Source: Mycobacterium sp. 3519A
Lineage (GTDB): Bacteria; Actinomycetota; Actinomycetes; Mycobacteriales; Mycobacteriaceae
Assembly: GCF_900240945.1 (NCBI RefSeq)
Contig: NZ_OESG01000013.1
Span: 2,129,621 to 2,193,620, forward strand
Reading direction: 5' to 3'
Length of the DNA stretch: 64,000 nucleotides
Shown one piece after another: positions 36,613 through 44,494 of this stretch. Both the position numbers and the translations under genes were made by a program. Every line of letters starts with the position of its first letter. Positions within the stretch are counted from its first letter, which is position 1. Below the pieces are notes generated by a model, which had not been told where the DNA came from, made no database searches, and saw only the letters and a list, made by a program, of their open reading frames with translations.

Positions 36613-38178
36613 TCAGGCCGGGCAGTAGGTGTCGGTGGGTGGCAGGTTACCGCTATTGAGGTAGCCGATCACCGGCGGCAGCGCGCACTCCGAGTAGATG
36701 CTGGCGCCGTGCCCGATGCCCTGCCACATCACCCGCTTGCTGGTGGTGCCCGCGTTGATCATGGTCGCGCCGACCGCCGCCACGCCCTCGTTGCCGACGA
36801 TCGGATCGTTCTGCACGCCAAGCAGCATCACCGGGATCTTCAGGTTCTTCGGGTCCTGCGGCGCCGAACCGCTCGGCCAGTTCAAGCACTTGACCAGGCT
36901 GAGCGCGCCGACGGCCCCGAACTGCGGATAGAGCTTGGGCCAGGCGACCACCAACTCGCGGACCCGGTCCGGGGTCGGCCGGTTCAGCGCGTCGCTGCAG
37001 CCGTTGACGAACTGGCCGTCGGTCTGGCGCAGGTTCTCGGCGGCGGTGATGAGGTTGGTCATCTGGTTCGTATCGCCGGCCCGCGCCGCCGCGACGGCCG
37101 CAGCCAGGTCGTTACCGGAGTTGACGCGGTCGCCTCGCGGATAGGCCAGCGCCGTCGAAATCGCGTCGGCGACCGCCGACACCGACGCGCCGCCCGGCCC
37201 GCCGCCGTTTCGTGCCGAATCCAGCAGCGCGTCGATCGCGCCCTTGGGATCCGGCGCCAGCGGGCAGTTGGTGGCCAGACATTGCGCGGCCCAGGCGTCC
37301 AACGCGGCCTGTTCACCCTTCACCCGCTGCTCGGTCGCGGCCTCGGCTGCGATGCCCAGCGGCAGCGGCGAGTCCAGCACCAGCCGGGCCACCTTGTTCG
37401 GATGCGAGCCGGCGTACGCGAGTGCGACCTGCGCGCCGTTGCCGACACCCAACAGCGCGATAGTCGGCACGTCCCAGGTGCTGCGCAACCGCTCGATGTC
37501 CTCGGCGGCGTGCGAGTTGTCGTATGCGGAGTCGCCCGGCGCGATGGTATCGGTGCAACTGGTGGTGGCAGTCTGCGTGATCGCGCCGAGGTTGGCGACC
37601 GGGTCGTCGCCGGACTGGAACTGCGCCTGGTCGATCATCTCCTGGCGGTCGTAGAGGTCGCGGCAGTCCAGTGCCCCCGACATGCCGGTGCCGCGGCGGT
37701 CGACCGCCACGATCGGATGCGACTTGAGCACGTCGGCGCCGGCGCGGTTCAGCCACACCGGTAACTGCGTCGACGACGGCAGGTCCGATCCGGTGGTCAT
37801 CACCAGCGGCCCGGCATCCTTGGGCGTCTGCACGGACGTGGCCCGCACGACGCCGATGCTGACCGTTCCGGTGGCGCCGTTGATCGGGTCGAGGTCGGCG
37901 TCATAGCTGGCGCAGTCCAGCTTCACCCCGGGAATCGCCTGGACGGCGGCCTCGCTGAATACGCGTGACGTGCAGTCGCGCCACGACAGGTCGTTCTTCG
38001 GCGCCTCGATCGGCGGCGGGCCGGACGCCGCCTTCGTGGTCTGTGGCGCCCCCTGAGGATGCGCACCCGCGTCGGTGGCGTAGCGGGGATTGGCGGCAAG
38101 GCCTGGTGCGCACGCGGCGACGAAGGCCAAGGCGGTTGCCAGGCTCATGGCCTGGGCGAGGTGACGACGCCGACGCAT
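36613..38178 (-). CDS. TAP-like alpha/beta-hydrolase lipoprotein (Rv2672-like), nucleophile Ser missing
   Basis: A 521-residue exported protein. The signal region MRRRRHLAQAMSLATALAFVAAC ends in a lipobox-like AFVAAC, so it is probably lipidated. The hydrolase part contains VAVDRRGTGMSG (oxyanion region), the elbow ALLGVGNGAQVAL, PVMLLGVQNDPIVG (acid) and GIGHGASIYSEC (His). The elbow reads G-V-G-N-G where serine peptidases have G-x-S-x-G, so the nucleophile is Gly. The codons at this place are clear (GGT GTC GGC AAC GGC). It may be a binding protein or use another residue. It lies between the RibD-like and aftC genes, all in one direction and closely spaced. Confidence 0.85.
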   Translation of the reverse strand: MRRRRHLAQAMSLATALAFVAACAPGLAANPRYATDAGAHPQGAPQTTKAASGPPPIEAPKNDLSWRDCTSRVFSEAAVQAIPGVKLDCASYDADLDPINGATGTVSIGVVRATSVQTPKDAGPLVMTTGSDLPSSTQLPVWLNRAGADVLKSHPIVAVDRRGTGMSGALDCRDLYDRQEMIDQAQFQSGDDPVANLGAITQTATTSCTDTIAPGDSAYDNSHAAEDIERLRSTWDVPTIALLGVGNGAQVALAYAGSHPNKVARLVLDSPLPLGIAAEAATEQRVKGEQAALDAWAAQCLATNCPLAPDPKGAIDALLDSARNGGGPGGASVSAVADAISTALAYPRGDRVNSGNDLAAAVAAARAGDTNQMTNLITAAENLRQTDGQFVNGCSDALNRPTPDRVRELVVAWPKLYPQFGAVGALSLVKCLNWPSGSAPQDPKNLKIPVMLLGVQNDPIVGNEGVAAVGATMINAGTTSKRVMWQGIGHGASIYSECALPPVIGYLNSGNLPPTDTYCPA

Positions 38179-38203
38179 GCCGACCAGGGTACTGATGGTT
38201 GGG

Positions 38204-38977
38204 TCACACCCCTTTGACGTAGCGGGTGTAGAGGTAGCCGTCGTCGTCGGTGAGCAGATGGGTGCGACGCATCCTGGTGCGCACCTGGCCCGGACCGGTG
38301 GCGATGCGCTGGGCCGCGCCGCCGACGAGGATCGGCGCGATGGTCAGGCACAGCTCGTCGAGCAGACCGTCTGCGATCAGCGAGCCGAGGAACAGCGGAC
38401 CGCCCTCGGACAGCACTCGGTACAGGCCGCGGTCGGCGAAGATGTTCAGCACGGTGGCGCCGTCGACGCTGTCTGACTGCGGACCTGACGCGTCGATGAC
38501 CTCGGCCACCGAGCCGAGTCTGCGCCGCGTGGCATCGACGGACCGGCCGCTGGTCAGGATCAACGGCGGCACCTCGGTGCGGGTGAACAACAACGCCGCC
38601 GGGTCCAGGTCGCCGGACTGGGTGACGACGGCGATCGGCGGCACCTCGGCCTGGCCGCGGCGCTGCCGCTGCTGTCGAGCGGAGACCGATAGCTGCGCGC
38701 CGGAGTAGTTCTCGACACGCACTGTGGCGGCGCCGACCAGGATCACGTCGGCGGCGTGCCGCATCAGCGCGAAGACCGCACGATCCCCGGCGCCGGCGAG
38801 CCCACCGGCCTTTCCGTCGTCGGTGGCGCCGCCGTCCAGGCTCGCGATCATGTTGCCGCGCACCCAACACGACTGAAGACCGTCGGGATAGGCGTAGAAG
38901 TCGGCGAGTCGTCTCTCGTCCACCGATTCGGTGGAGCCGAGCACTGTGAGCTGTATCCCGGCAACGTCGGCAGGCAT
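38204..38977 (-). CDS. RibD C-terminal-domain / dihydrofolate reductase-fold protein (Rv2671-like)
   Basis: A 257-residue single-domain reductase with WVRGNMIASLDGGATDD near residue 38, MRHAADVILVGAATVRVE, and VLSEGGPLFLGSLIADGLLDELCLTIAPILVGG, the NADPH and substrate signatures of the RibD reductase/DHFR superfamily. No deaminase domain is present. The M. tuberculosis counterpart Rv2671 has been reported to act as an alternative dihydrofolate reductase in p-aminosalicylate resistance; that function is transferred by synteny only. First gene of a unit with the lipoprotein hydrolase and aftC. Confidence 0.87.
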   Translation of the reverse strand: MPADVAGIQLTVLGSTESVDERRLADFYAYPDGLQSCWVRGNMIASLDGGATDDGKAGGLAGAGDRAVFALMRHAADVILVGAATVRVENYSGAQLSVSARQQRQRRGQAEVPPIAVVTQSGDLDPAALLFTRTEVPPLILTSGRSVDATRRRLGSVAEVIDASGPQSDSVDGATVLNIFADRGLYRVLSEGGPLFLGSLIADGLLDELCLTIAPILVGGAAQRIATGPGQVRTRMRRTHLLTDDDGYLYTRYVKGV

Positions 38978-39011
38978 ACGCAGAATTGCAGCACGTCGCT
39001 AAGGTGCGTGC

Positions 39012-40061
39012 ATGCACGGGTCCAGCGGGGTGGCGCATCTGGTCGATCGGCACCCCAGCGTCACACCCGAGCGTTTGATCGCCCAGTTGATTCCGCCGCC
39101 GACATTCTCCGACGTCAGCTTCGAGACCTACAAACCCGATCCCGCCGAGCCGACGCAGGCGTCGGCAGTGCAGGCCTGCCGGCAGTTCTGCGAGCAGGCC
39201 GTCGAGCGGCGGGCGGGCAAGAAGAAACTCTTCGGCAGGCGCGAGACGCTGCCCGGGGTGGGCATCTACCTCGACGGCGGGTTCGGCGTCGGGAAGACGC
39301 ATCTGCTGGCGTCGTCGTATTTCGAGCTTCCCGGGCCCAAGGCATTCGCGACGTTCGGCGAGATGACGCAACTGGCCGGGGTGTTCGGCTTCGTCGAATG
39401 CATCGAGCTGCTGGCCGATTACACCGCGGTGTGCATCGACGAGTTCGAGCTCGACGACCCGGGCAACACCACGCTGATCTCGCGGCTCCTCTCGGAGTTG
39501 GTGGCGCGCGGGGTGTCCGTCGCTGCGACGTCGAACACGCTGCCCGATCAGCTCGGTGAGGGCCGCTTCGCCGTGCAGGACTTCTTACGTGAAATCCACG
39601 CGCTGGCAAGCATTTTCACGTCGGTGCGGATTGACGGGCCGGATTACCGGCACCGCGACCTGCCGCCCGCACCCGTGCCGCCGAGCGATGCGGAAGTCGC
39701 GTCGCGGGCCGCCGCGGTGCCGGGCGCGACGCTCGACGATTTCGACGCGCTGTGCAAGCACCTGGCGACCATGCACCCGTCGCGCTATCTGACCCTGATC
39801 GAGGGTGTCACCGCGGTGTTCATCACCGGGGTGCATCCGATCGACGATCAGAACGTCGCGTTGCGGTTGGTGTCGCTGACCGATCGGCTCTACGACGCGG
39901 GCACTCCGGTGGTGGCGTCGGGCACCAAACTGGACACCATCTTCTCCGCGGAGATGCTGGCGGGCGGTTTCCGGAAGAAGTATCTGCGGGCAACGTCGCG
40001 CCTGTTGGCGTTGACAGCGGCCGGCCAAACTGCCGGCCAGACTTCCGGCGAGCAGACATAA
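39012..40061 (+). CDS. zapE: AFG1/ZapE-family ATPase
   Basis: A 349-residue AAA-type ATPase: Walker A GGFGVGKTHLLAS near residue 97, Walker B VCIDEFELDD, sensor region ATSNTLPDQLGEGRF. In E. coli ZapE acts at the division ring; the eukaryotic AFG1/LACE1 relative works in protein turnover. Equivalent to Rv2670c. TAAGGT stands 6 nt before the ATG, suggesting a leaderless transcript. The TAA stop lies inside the left arm of the downstream hairpin. Divergent from the RibD-like gene with 34 bp between. Confidence 0.9.
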   Translation: MHGSSGVAHLVDRHPSVTPERLIAQLIPPPTFSDVSFETYKPDPAEPTQASAVQACRQFCEQAVERRAGKKKLFGRRETLPGVGIYLDGGFGVGKTHLLASSYFELPGPKAFATFGEMTQLAGVFGFVECIELLADYTAVCIDEFELDDPGNTTLISRLLSELVARGVSVAATSNTLPDQLGEGRFAVQDFLREIHALASIFTSVRIDGPDYRHRDLPPAPVPPSDAEVASRAAAVPGATLDDFDALCKHLATMHPSRYLTLIEGVTAVFITGVHPIDDQNVALRLVSLTDRLYDAGTPVVASGTKLDTIFSAEMLAGGFRKKYLRATSRLLALTAAGQTAGQTSGEQT

Positions 40062-40104
40062 ACTCGCACAAACTTCGGCGAAAATGTGCGAGTTTGCGTC
40101 TGCT
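40051..40104. terminator. Bidirectional hairpin, AGCAGACGCAAA family
   Basis: Arms 40051-40070 and 40085-40104 pair at 18 of 20 positions around a 14-nt loop. The right arm contains TTTGCGTCTGCT. The left arm has CAGACATAA where the sister copies have CAGACGCAA, and this change creates or preserves the zapE stop codon. It separates convergent zapE and the GNAT gene. Confidence 0.8.
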
Positions 40105-40117
40105 AGCGCTGGGAACG

Positions 40118-40651
40118 CTAGGGGAGTGGGCGCACCATCACGTAGTCGTTCTCGACGCCGGCGCCCAACTGAAATGTCTTGGTGCCGTTCACGGTAAACC
40201 CGTGCTTGGCGTAAAACCGCTGCGCGCGCCGGTTCTGCTGGTTGACACCCAGCCACACGCATTTCGCATCGTGTTCGGCCGCGTACTGCACTGCCGCGGT
40301 CATCAGCGCCGCGGACACGCCCGCGCCGTGGCTGTCGGCCAGCACGTAGATCTTGGACAGCTCGACGGCGGGACGCAGCGTCACCGCCCGCTGCACATCG
40401 TCATCGTCGGGCACGCCGCGAATCAGCATGGCGTAACCCGCAATTCGGTCCTCGAAGCGTGCCGCCAGCACTGCCCGGTCCGGATCGGCCAGGTACTCCC
40501 GGAACCGGGCCTGCGAGAGGTTCTCGGCGATGAAGGCCGCGATGTTCTCCTGCGTCGCCTCGGGTGGGCAGGCCAGCGGGAACGTGACGGCGGCGACATC
40601 GGCCAACTCGGGCAGGTCGGCCTCGACGGCCGCGGTGACGTCAATCGACAC
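40118..40651 (-). CDS. GNAT-family N-acetyltransferase (Rv2669-like)
   Basis: A 177-residue GNAT. The acetyl-CoA segment VELSKIYVLADSHGAGVSAALMTAAV includes the loop HGAGVS, corresponding to Q/RxxGxG/A, and the C-terminal part has WLGVNQQNRRAQRFYAKHGF, a strong GNAT motif B. Substrate unknown. It starts 4 bp after the exported-protein gene, so the two are co-transcribed, as Rv2668-Rv2669 in M. tuberculosis. Confidence 0.88.
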   Translation of the reverse strand: MSIDVTAAVEADLPELADVAAVTFPLACPPEATQENIAAFIAENLSQARFREYLADPDRAVLAARFEDRIAGYAMLIRGVPDDDDVQRAVTLRPAVELSKIYVLADSHGAGVSAALMTAAVQYAAEHDAKCVWLGVNQQNRRAQRFYAKHGFTVNGTKTFQLGAGVENDYVMVRPLP

Positions 40652-40655
40652 GGCT

Positions 40656-41183
40656 CTACGGTAGCGGTGCCCCCGGCTGCCACAGATTCCACTGCGCCAG
40701 GTGCGTACCCGTCGACGGGTTGATCAACACGACGTTGGTCACCAGCGCGCGGTACACCTGCCAGTAGACCGCGCCGTTGACCGTCGACCCCGGCGGCGCG
40801 TTCGTCAGCGCGTGTTCCAGAGAGTCGGGCGCATCGGTGTGCTTGGGCACATACGCATCGGCGTACGGGGTGACCCCGTTGAACGCGAACGCGACCGCCA
40901 TCGCGTACGGGTTGGGCGCCTGGATGGTGTGGATGGTGATCGGCGCCTTCCACGGGCCGCCCTGGTTGATCCACCGCGGCGAACCGGTCGCCACGTAGCC
41001 CGGCGGCGGGGGATCGACCGGCAACACGTCATGCACGGTCACGTCGGCCACGATGCCCTTGAACTCGACACGCAGCGTCTGGCCGATGTTGCCGATCGGC
41101 GTGCCCTCCGCCGAGGCAGGGGGAGCCGAGAAACCGACGACGGCCGCCAGCAGGGCGACGAGGAGCACGAGGCAGCGGCGCAT
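40656..41183 (-). CDS. Exported protein of unknown function (Rv2668-like)
   Basis: A 175-residue secreted protein. The signal peptide MRRCLVLLVALLAAVVGFS ends at about APPASAE (Ala-x-Ala). The mature part is beta-rich, with LRVEFKGIVADVTVHDVLP and YWQVYRALVTNVVLINPSTG, reminding me of the DUF1942/MPT63 immunoglobulin-like exported proteins of mycobacteria. The ATG at 41183 was chosen because it begins directly with the basic signal-peptide end; a TTG at 41201 would add six residues. Function unknown. Confidence 0.78.
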   Translation of the reverse strand: MRRCLVLLVALLAAVVGFSAPPASAEGTPIGNIGQTLRVEFKGIVADVTVHDVLPVDPPPPGYVATGSPRWINQGGPWKAPITIHTIQAPNPYAMAVAFAFNGVTPYADAYVPKHTDAPDSLEHALTNAPPGSTVNGAVYWQVYRALVTNVVLINPSTGTHLAQWNLWQPGAPLP

Positions 41184-41229
41184 CAACGCATGATGGCACA
41201 AACTGAAACGTGTTACAGCCAGTTGGGCG

Positions 41230-41652
41230 TCAGGACGCCGCGACCCCGAGGCCGCCGACCTTGTCGATCCGGATGCGGGTGAGCAGACCTTCCGGGGCGT
41301 TTGGCGGCGGGAAATGCTCGTCGCTGCCGAGCATCACCCTGGCCAGTTTCTTCAGCAGCGCGGGCGCGCCGCCTTCGACGATGCGCGCGGTCCCGGTGAT
41401 CGCCAGGTAGGGCGTCTGCTGACCCGGGTGCTTGGTCGACAGGATCGTGACGGCCACCCGCGGGTCGCGGCGGATGTTGCGGGTTTTCTGGTACTCGTGC
41501 AGGTGCGCGGCGACCAGTTCGTCGCCGTCGGGTGTCGATTCCAGAGCCACCCAGACGACGGTGGCCTGCGGGCTGCCGTCGGGGTTGATCGTGACAAGTG
41601 TCGCGTCGGTGCCCTCGCCGATGAGTTCGCGGGCGGCGTCGTTGAGTTTCAT
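41230..41652 (-). CDS. PPOX-class (flavin/F420-binding split-barrel) protein
   Basis: A 140-residue split-barrel protein of the pyridoxamine-5'-phosphate-oxidase-like class: MKLNDAARELI, DATLVTINPDGSPQATVVWVAL, RNIRRDPRVAVTIL, YLAITGTARIV. Mycobacterial members of this size often bind F420 or FMN and act as reductases or biliverdin/quinone reductases. Cofactor and substrate cannot be settled by eye. It lies 41 bp behind ogt on the same strand. Confidence 0.82.
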   Translation of the reverse strand: MKLNDAARELIGEGTDATLVTINPDGSPQATVVWVALESTPDGDELVAAHLHEYQKTRNIRRDPRVAVTILSTKHPGQQTPYLAITGTARIVEGGAPALLKKLARVMLGSDEHFPPPNAPEGLLTRIRIDKVGGLGVAAS

Positions 41653-41693
41653 GACCTACATCTACCGTCGGGCCCGCGTATTCATTCCCGCCG

Positions 41694-42287
41694 TCAGGCG
41701 GCCTCGAGATCCAGCAGTGTCGACTTGGCCACCGGCCCGCCGACATACTGGCCCGTCGCCCCGTCCGACCGCACGACGCGATGGCAGGGGATCACCACCG
41801 GCAGCGGGTTGTGTGCGCACGCCGTGCCGACGGCACGGACCGCCTTCGGGTTTCCGATCGCGGCGGCCACCGTCGCATAGCTCTCGCGGTGGCCGTAGCC
41901 GATCTCGCGCAAATGTTCGATCACGTTGCGGCGGAAGCCGTCTGCCAGCCGCAGGTCGACGGGCACGTCGAAGGCGGTGCGCTGCTTGGCGAAATATTCG
42001 TCGATCTGCCGCGCCACGGCGTCCAACCGTGCCGGTGCGCGCAGCACCCGCGGGCTGATCCGTTCGGCGAGAGCGTGCAGCACCGCGTCGTGCCCTTCGA
42101 CGTCATAGGCCACCCGGACCAATCCGGCGGTGGTGGCCGCCAGCAGCAGCGTGCCCACCGGGGTGTCGAGGGTGCGGTAGGCGATGTCGAGCAGATCGGC
42201 GGCGTCGGCGTCGCGTTCGAGCCGCTGGTGCAGCCGGGTCAGCGCGCCGTCGTCGGCGGCCAGCTCGTCAAAAAGGTTGGCGGTCAT
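41694..42287 (-). CDS. ogt: Methylated-DNA-[protein]-cysteine S-methyltransferase
   Basis: A 197-residue Ogt/AGT-type protein. The active site NPLPVVIPCHRVVRSDG holds the acceptor Cys in PCHRV, and RNVIEHLREIGYGHRESYATVA is the DNA-recognition helix region. It removes alkyl groups from O6-alkylguanine in a suicide reaction. The first 60 residues (MTANLFDELAADD...) are an N-terminal extension with little similarity to other Ogt. Its ATG overlaps the stop of the sigma-factor gene (ATGA), so the two are translationally coupled. Confidence 0.93.
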   Translation of the reverse strand: MTANLFDELAADDGALTRLHQRLERDADAADLLDIAYRTLDTPVGTLLLAATTAGLVRVAYDVEGHDAVLHALAERISPRVLRAPARLDAVARQIDEYFAKQRTAFDVPVDLRLADGFRRNVIEHLREIGYGHRESYATVAAAIGNPKAVRAVGTACAHNPLPVVIPCHRVVRSDGATGQYVGGPVAKSTLLDLEAA

Positions 42288-42766
42288 GCTGTTTCGTCCT
42301 CGCGATAGTACTTCCGGAGAGTCTTGAGTCCGTCGGCGGCGGCTCGGCGCGCGGCGTCGGGGGAGTTGCCGAGCAGTTCGGCGATTTCGGCGAACGGCAG
42401 GCCCGCGATGTGGTGGTAGGCCAGCGCCTGACGTTGTTTGGCCGGTAGCCGCTGCAGCGCGGCCCACAGGTCGGGGTCGCGCGCCGCGGGATCAGCGTGG
42501 GCGGCGGGACGTTCGGGCAGGGTGTCGGTGGGCGTGGGGCGCCGCGAGCGGGCGCGCCCGACGTCGACGGCGCGGCGGTGGGCGATCGTGACCAGCCAGG
42601 CCTCGACGTTGGCGTCGGCGGGCAGCTCCGGGTACGCGCGCAGCGCCGAAAGGAACGTCTCCGACCAGGCGTCCTCGGCGTCGGTAGGGCCGAGGACGGC
42701 CCGGCAGACGCGCAGCACGGTCGCCCCGTGCTCGGCCACCACGTCCTCGAACGGTCGCACCCTCAC
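42284..42766 (-). CDS. ECF-type RNA polymerase sigma factor
   Basis: A 160-residue sigma-70 family protein with region 2 (FEDVVAEHGATVLRVCRAVLG, AEDAWSETFLSAL, AWLVTIAHRRAVDVGR) and region 4 (RLPAKQRQALAYHHIAGLPFAEIAELL, with a helix-turn-helix). No anti-sigma gene is adjacent; instead it overlaps ogt by 4 bp. This suggests control linked to alkylation damage, which is inference. Confidence 0.88.
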   Translation of the reverse strand: MRVRPFEDVVAEHGATVLRVCRAVLGPTDAEDAWSETFLSALRAYPELPADANVEAWLVTIAHRRAVDVGRARSRRPTPTDTLPERPAAHADPAARDPDLWAALQRLPAKQRQALAYHHIAGLPFAEIAELLGNSPDAARRAAADGLKTLRKYYREDETA

Positions 42767-42801
42767 ATCATGAAGACGTCGCGACGGTCGCGGACGTGAG
42801 A

Positions 42802-43515
42802 TCAGCCTTTCGTCAGCGACTCGAGTGCGGCCACCAGTTCGCGCTCGAAGCGGTCCCGGTCGACACCGACCCGGTGCAGCGTGCCGTCGTCGTCCTCGAC
42901 TTCATACAGTGCCAGCAGAATGTGTTCGGTGCCGACGTAGTTGTGGCCCAACCGAAGTGCTTGGCGGAAGGTCAGTTCCAACGCTTTCTTGGCCTGTCCG
43001 TTGAACGGGATCAGGGTGGGCACGTTGTCGGCGCGCGGCGGCAGCGTGATGGCCTTGATCACGGTGTCGGCGTCGATGCCCTGCCCGGCCAGCAGCTTGG
43101 CGGCCAGGCCGTCGGGGTCTGCGAACAGGCCGAGGACCAGATGGTCGGTGCCGATCTCGTTGTTACCTGCTTCGCCCGCCTTGTTCTGCGCGACGACGAT
43201 CACGTTGCGGGCGCGGGGCGTGAATCGGCCGAACCCGGCATTCGGGTCCAGTAACGCGTCCGCCTTGGGCACGAACCGCTTCTGGGCGGCCTGCTTGGTC
43301 ACCCCCATGCACTTGCCGATCTCGGTCCACGAGGCGCCGGACTTGCGGGCTTGGTCGACGAAGTGGCCGATCAGGTGGTCGGCGATGTCGCCGAGGGCGT
43401 CGGCGGCGATGACCGCGTCGGTGAGTTGATCGAGCGGTTCGTCGTGGGCCGTCTTGATCGCGGTGATGAGGTCGTCGAGGCGGACGGGGTTGGTGATTTT
43501 GACTGGCTCGGTCAT
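42802..43515 (-). CDS. clpC2: ClpC2-like protein: helix-turn-helix plus Clp N-terminal repeat domain
   Basis: A 237-residue protein without ATPase domains. The N-terminal part has a helix-turn-helix (ASWTEIGKCMGVTKQAAQKRF, residues about 58-78). The C-terminal part is a Clp N-domain (RFTPRARNVIVVAQNKAGE, IGTDHLVLGLF, YVGTEHILLALY). This is the Rv2667/ClpC2 type, which I recall as an autorepressor and sponge for ClpC1-targeting cyclomarin-type antibiotics. The ATG start at 43515 was preferred to the upstream TTG because that one overlaps the operator-like dyads. Confidence 0.9.
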   Translation of the reverse strand: MTEPVKITNPVRLDDLITAIKTAHDEPLDQLTDAVIAADALGDIADHLIGHFVDQARKSGASWTEIGKCMGVTKQAAQKRFVPKADALLDPNAGFGRFTPRARNVIVVAQNKAGEAGNNEIGTDHLVLGLFADPDGLAAKLLAGQGIDADTVIKAITLPPRADNVPTLIPFNGQAKKALELTFRQALRLGHNYVGTEHILLALYEVEDDDGTLHRVGVDRDRFERELVAALESLTKG

Positions 43516-43518
43516 GCC

Positions 43519-43563
43519 GTCAACTCTAGGTTGACGGTTGCGGTTCGTCAACCTTTGGTTGAC
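43519..43563. promoter_or_regulatory. Two GTCAAC-N5-GTTGAC dyads upstream of clpC2
   Basis: Perfect dyads at 43519-43535 and 43547-43563, centres 28 bp apart, lie immediately before the clpC2 start. They are likely binding sites for the helix-turn-helix of ClpC2 itself (autorepression). The placement directly at the start codon also fits a leaderless or very short-leader transcript. Confidence 0.65.
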
Positions 43564-43622
43564 GGTCCGCGGGCGGCGAGGAAGCCGGTTTGGGATGGCG
43601 GTCTCCGGGTATCAGACGGCTA

Positions 43623-43979
43623 ATGCGGAACCATGTCGAACACTCTGCTGCGCAGCCTCGCACGCTGCGCCGGGCAATCGCGTTCATCCACGAAAACGCT
43701 CACCGGGACATCGGTCTGAGCGACATCGCGGCCGCCATCAACGTCACCCCGCGGTCGGTGCAATACACGTTTCGTCGTCATCTCGGTACGACGCCGCTGG
43801 AGTATCTGCGCAAAGTCCGCCTCGACAGGGCGCATCGGGATCTGCTGGCCGCCGACCCGTCCGTGGACACCGTGATGGCGATCGCCGGGCGTTGGCGGTT
43901 CAGCCACGCGGGCCGGTTCAGCATCGCCTACCGCGAGGCGTTCGGGACTCCGCCGAGTCGAACGCTGCGCGGCGCATAA
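43623..43979 (+). CDS. Stand-alone AraC-type helix-turn-helix protein
   Basis: A 118-residue protein consisting almost only of an AraC DNA-binding domain: LRRAIAFIHENAHRDIGLSDIAAAINVTPRSVQYTFRRH and the second helix-turn-helix with GRFSIAYREAFGTPPSRTLR. The sequence is that of the C-terminus of full-size mycobacterial AraC regulators of about 320 residues, but no N-terminal effector domain is encoded upstream. It may be a truncated remnant that is still expressed, or a natural short regulator. Confidence 0.72.
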   Translation: MRNHVEHSAAQPRTLRRAIAFIHENAHRDIGLSDIAAAINVTPRSVQYTFRRHLGTTPLEYLRKVRLDRAHRDLLAADPSVDTVMAIAGRWRFSHAGRFSIAYREAFGTPPSRTLRGA

Positions 43980-43985
43980 CGGCGG

Positions 43986-44411
43986 TTACCGCGGGAAGAA
44001 ACCCTCACGGGTGAAGAAGCCTGGCTGCCAACCTTGGCCGCCGAGGCACAGCAACGGACGTCCGTCGGGAGCCTGGGCCGCGGCTTGCGGCTTCGGGCAC
44101 GGCGAGCCGACCTCTTGCACGCCGAACAATTCGTACGTCGACACCCAGAACCCGGTGTAGACCGGCGGCCACTGGTTCTCGATCCACCGGCATTGCAGGG
44201 CCTCGCCGCCGGGGCCGCGGCCAAAGGTGAACAACTCCATGTTGTCGCACGGCGCGCTGAGGTGGGCGTCGTAATTCATGCCCGGCACGTCGTTGTCGTA
44301 GTGCGTGGGTTTGTCGAAATACATGTTGTCGCCGTTGTCGGCGAACGCGGCCGGTGCCGTGCTGAGCGCGGCGCCCGCGATCGCGGCGGCGGCGAGAAGT
44401 ACACGAATCAT
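43986..44411 (-). CDS. Exported protein of unknown function
   Basis: A 141-residue product with a clear signal peptide (MIRVLLAAAAIAGAALSTAPAAFA, cleavage after AFA). The mature part is rich in Pro, Gly, Trp and Tyr and has four Cys (APCDNM, LQCRWIENQW, GSPCPK, LLCLGG), probably two disulfides. It resembles small Cys-containing exported proteins of mycobacteria but I cannot name a family. Upstream codons in the same frame are not protein-like, so the ATG at 44411 is the start. Confidence 0.75.
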   Translation of the reverse strand: MIRVLLAAAAIAGAALSTAPAAFADNGDNMYFDKPTHYDNDVPGMNYDAHLSAPCDNMELFTFGRGPGGEALQCRWIENQWPPVYTGFWVSTYELFGVQEVGSPCPKPQAAAQAPDGRPLLCLGGQGWQPGFFTREGFFPR

Positions 44412-44494
44412 GTCCCACCCTCTGGTCGTCGTGACCGGTTGGTCTCCGCGAAGCCTAGCGGTTGCGCTCTTGCCGGTGAACAGTTTCCGGCTGG

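Noticed and set aside
43516..43551. TTG start of clpC2 at 43551
   Set aside because: It would place coding sequence over both operator-like dyads. The ATG at 43515 gives the family-typical N-terminus.
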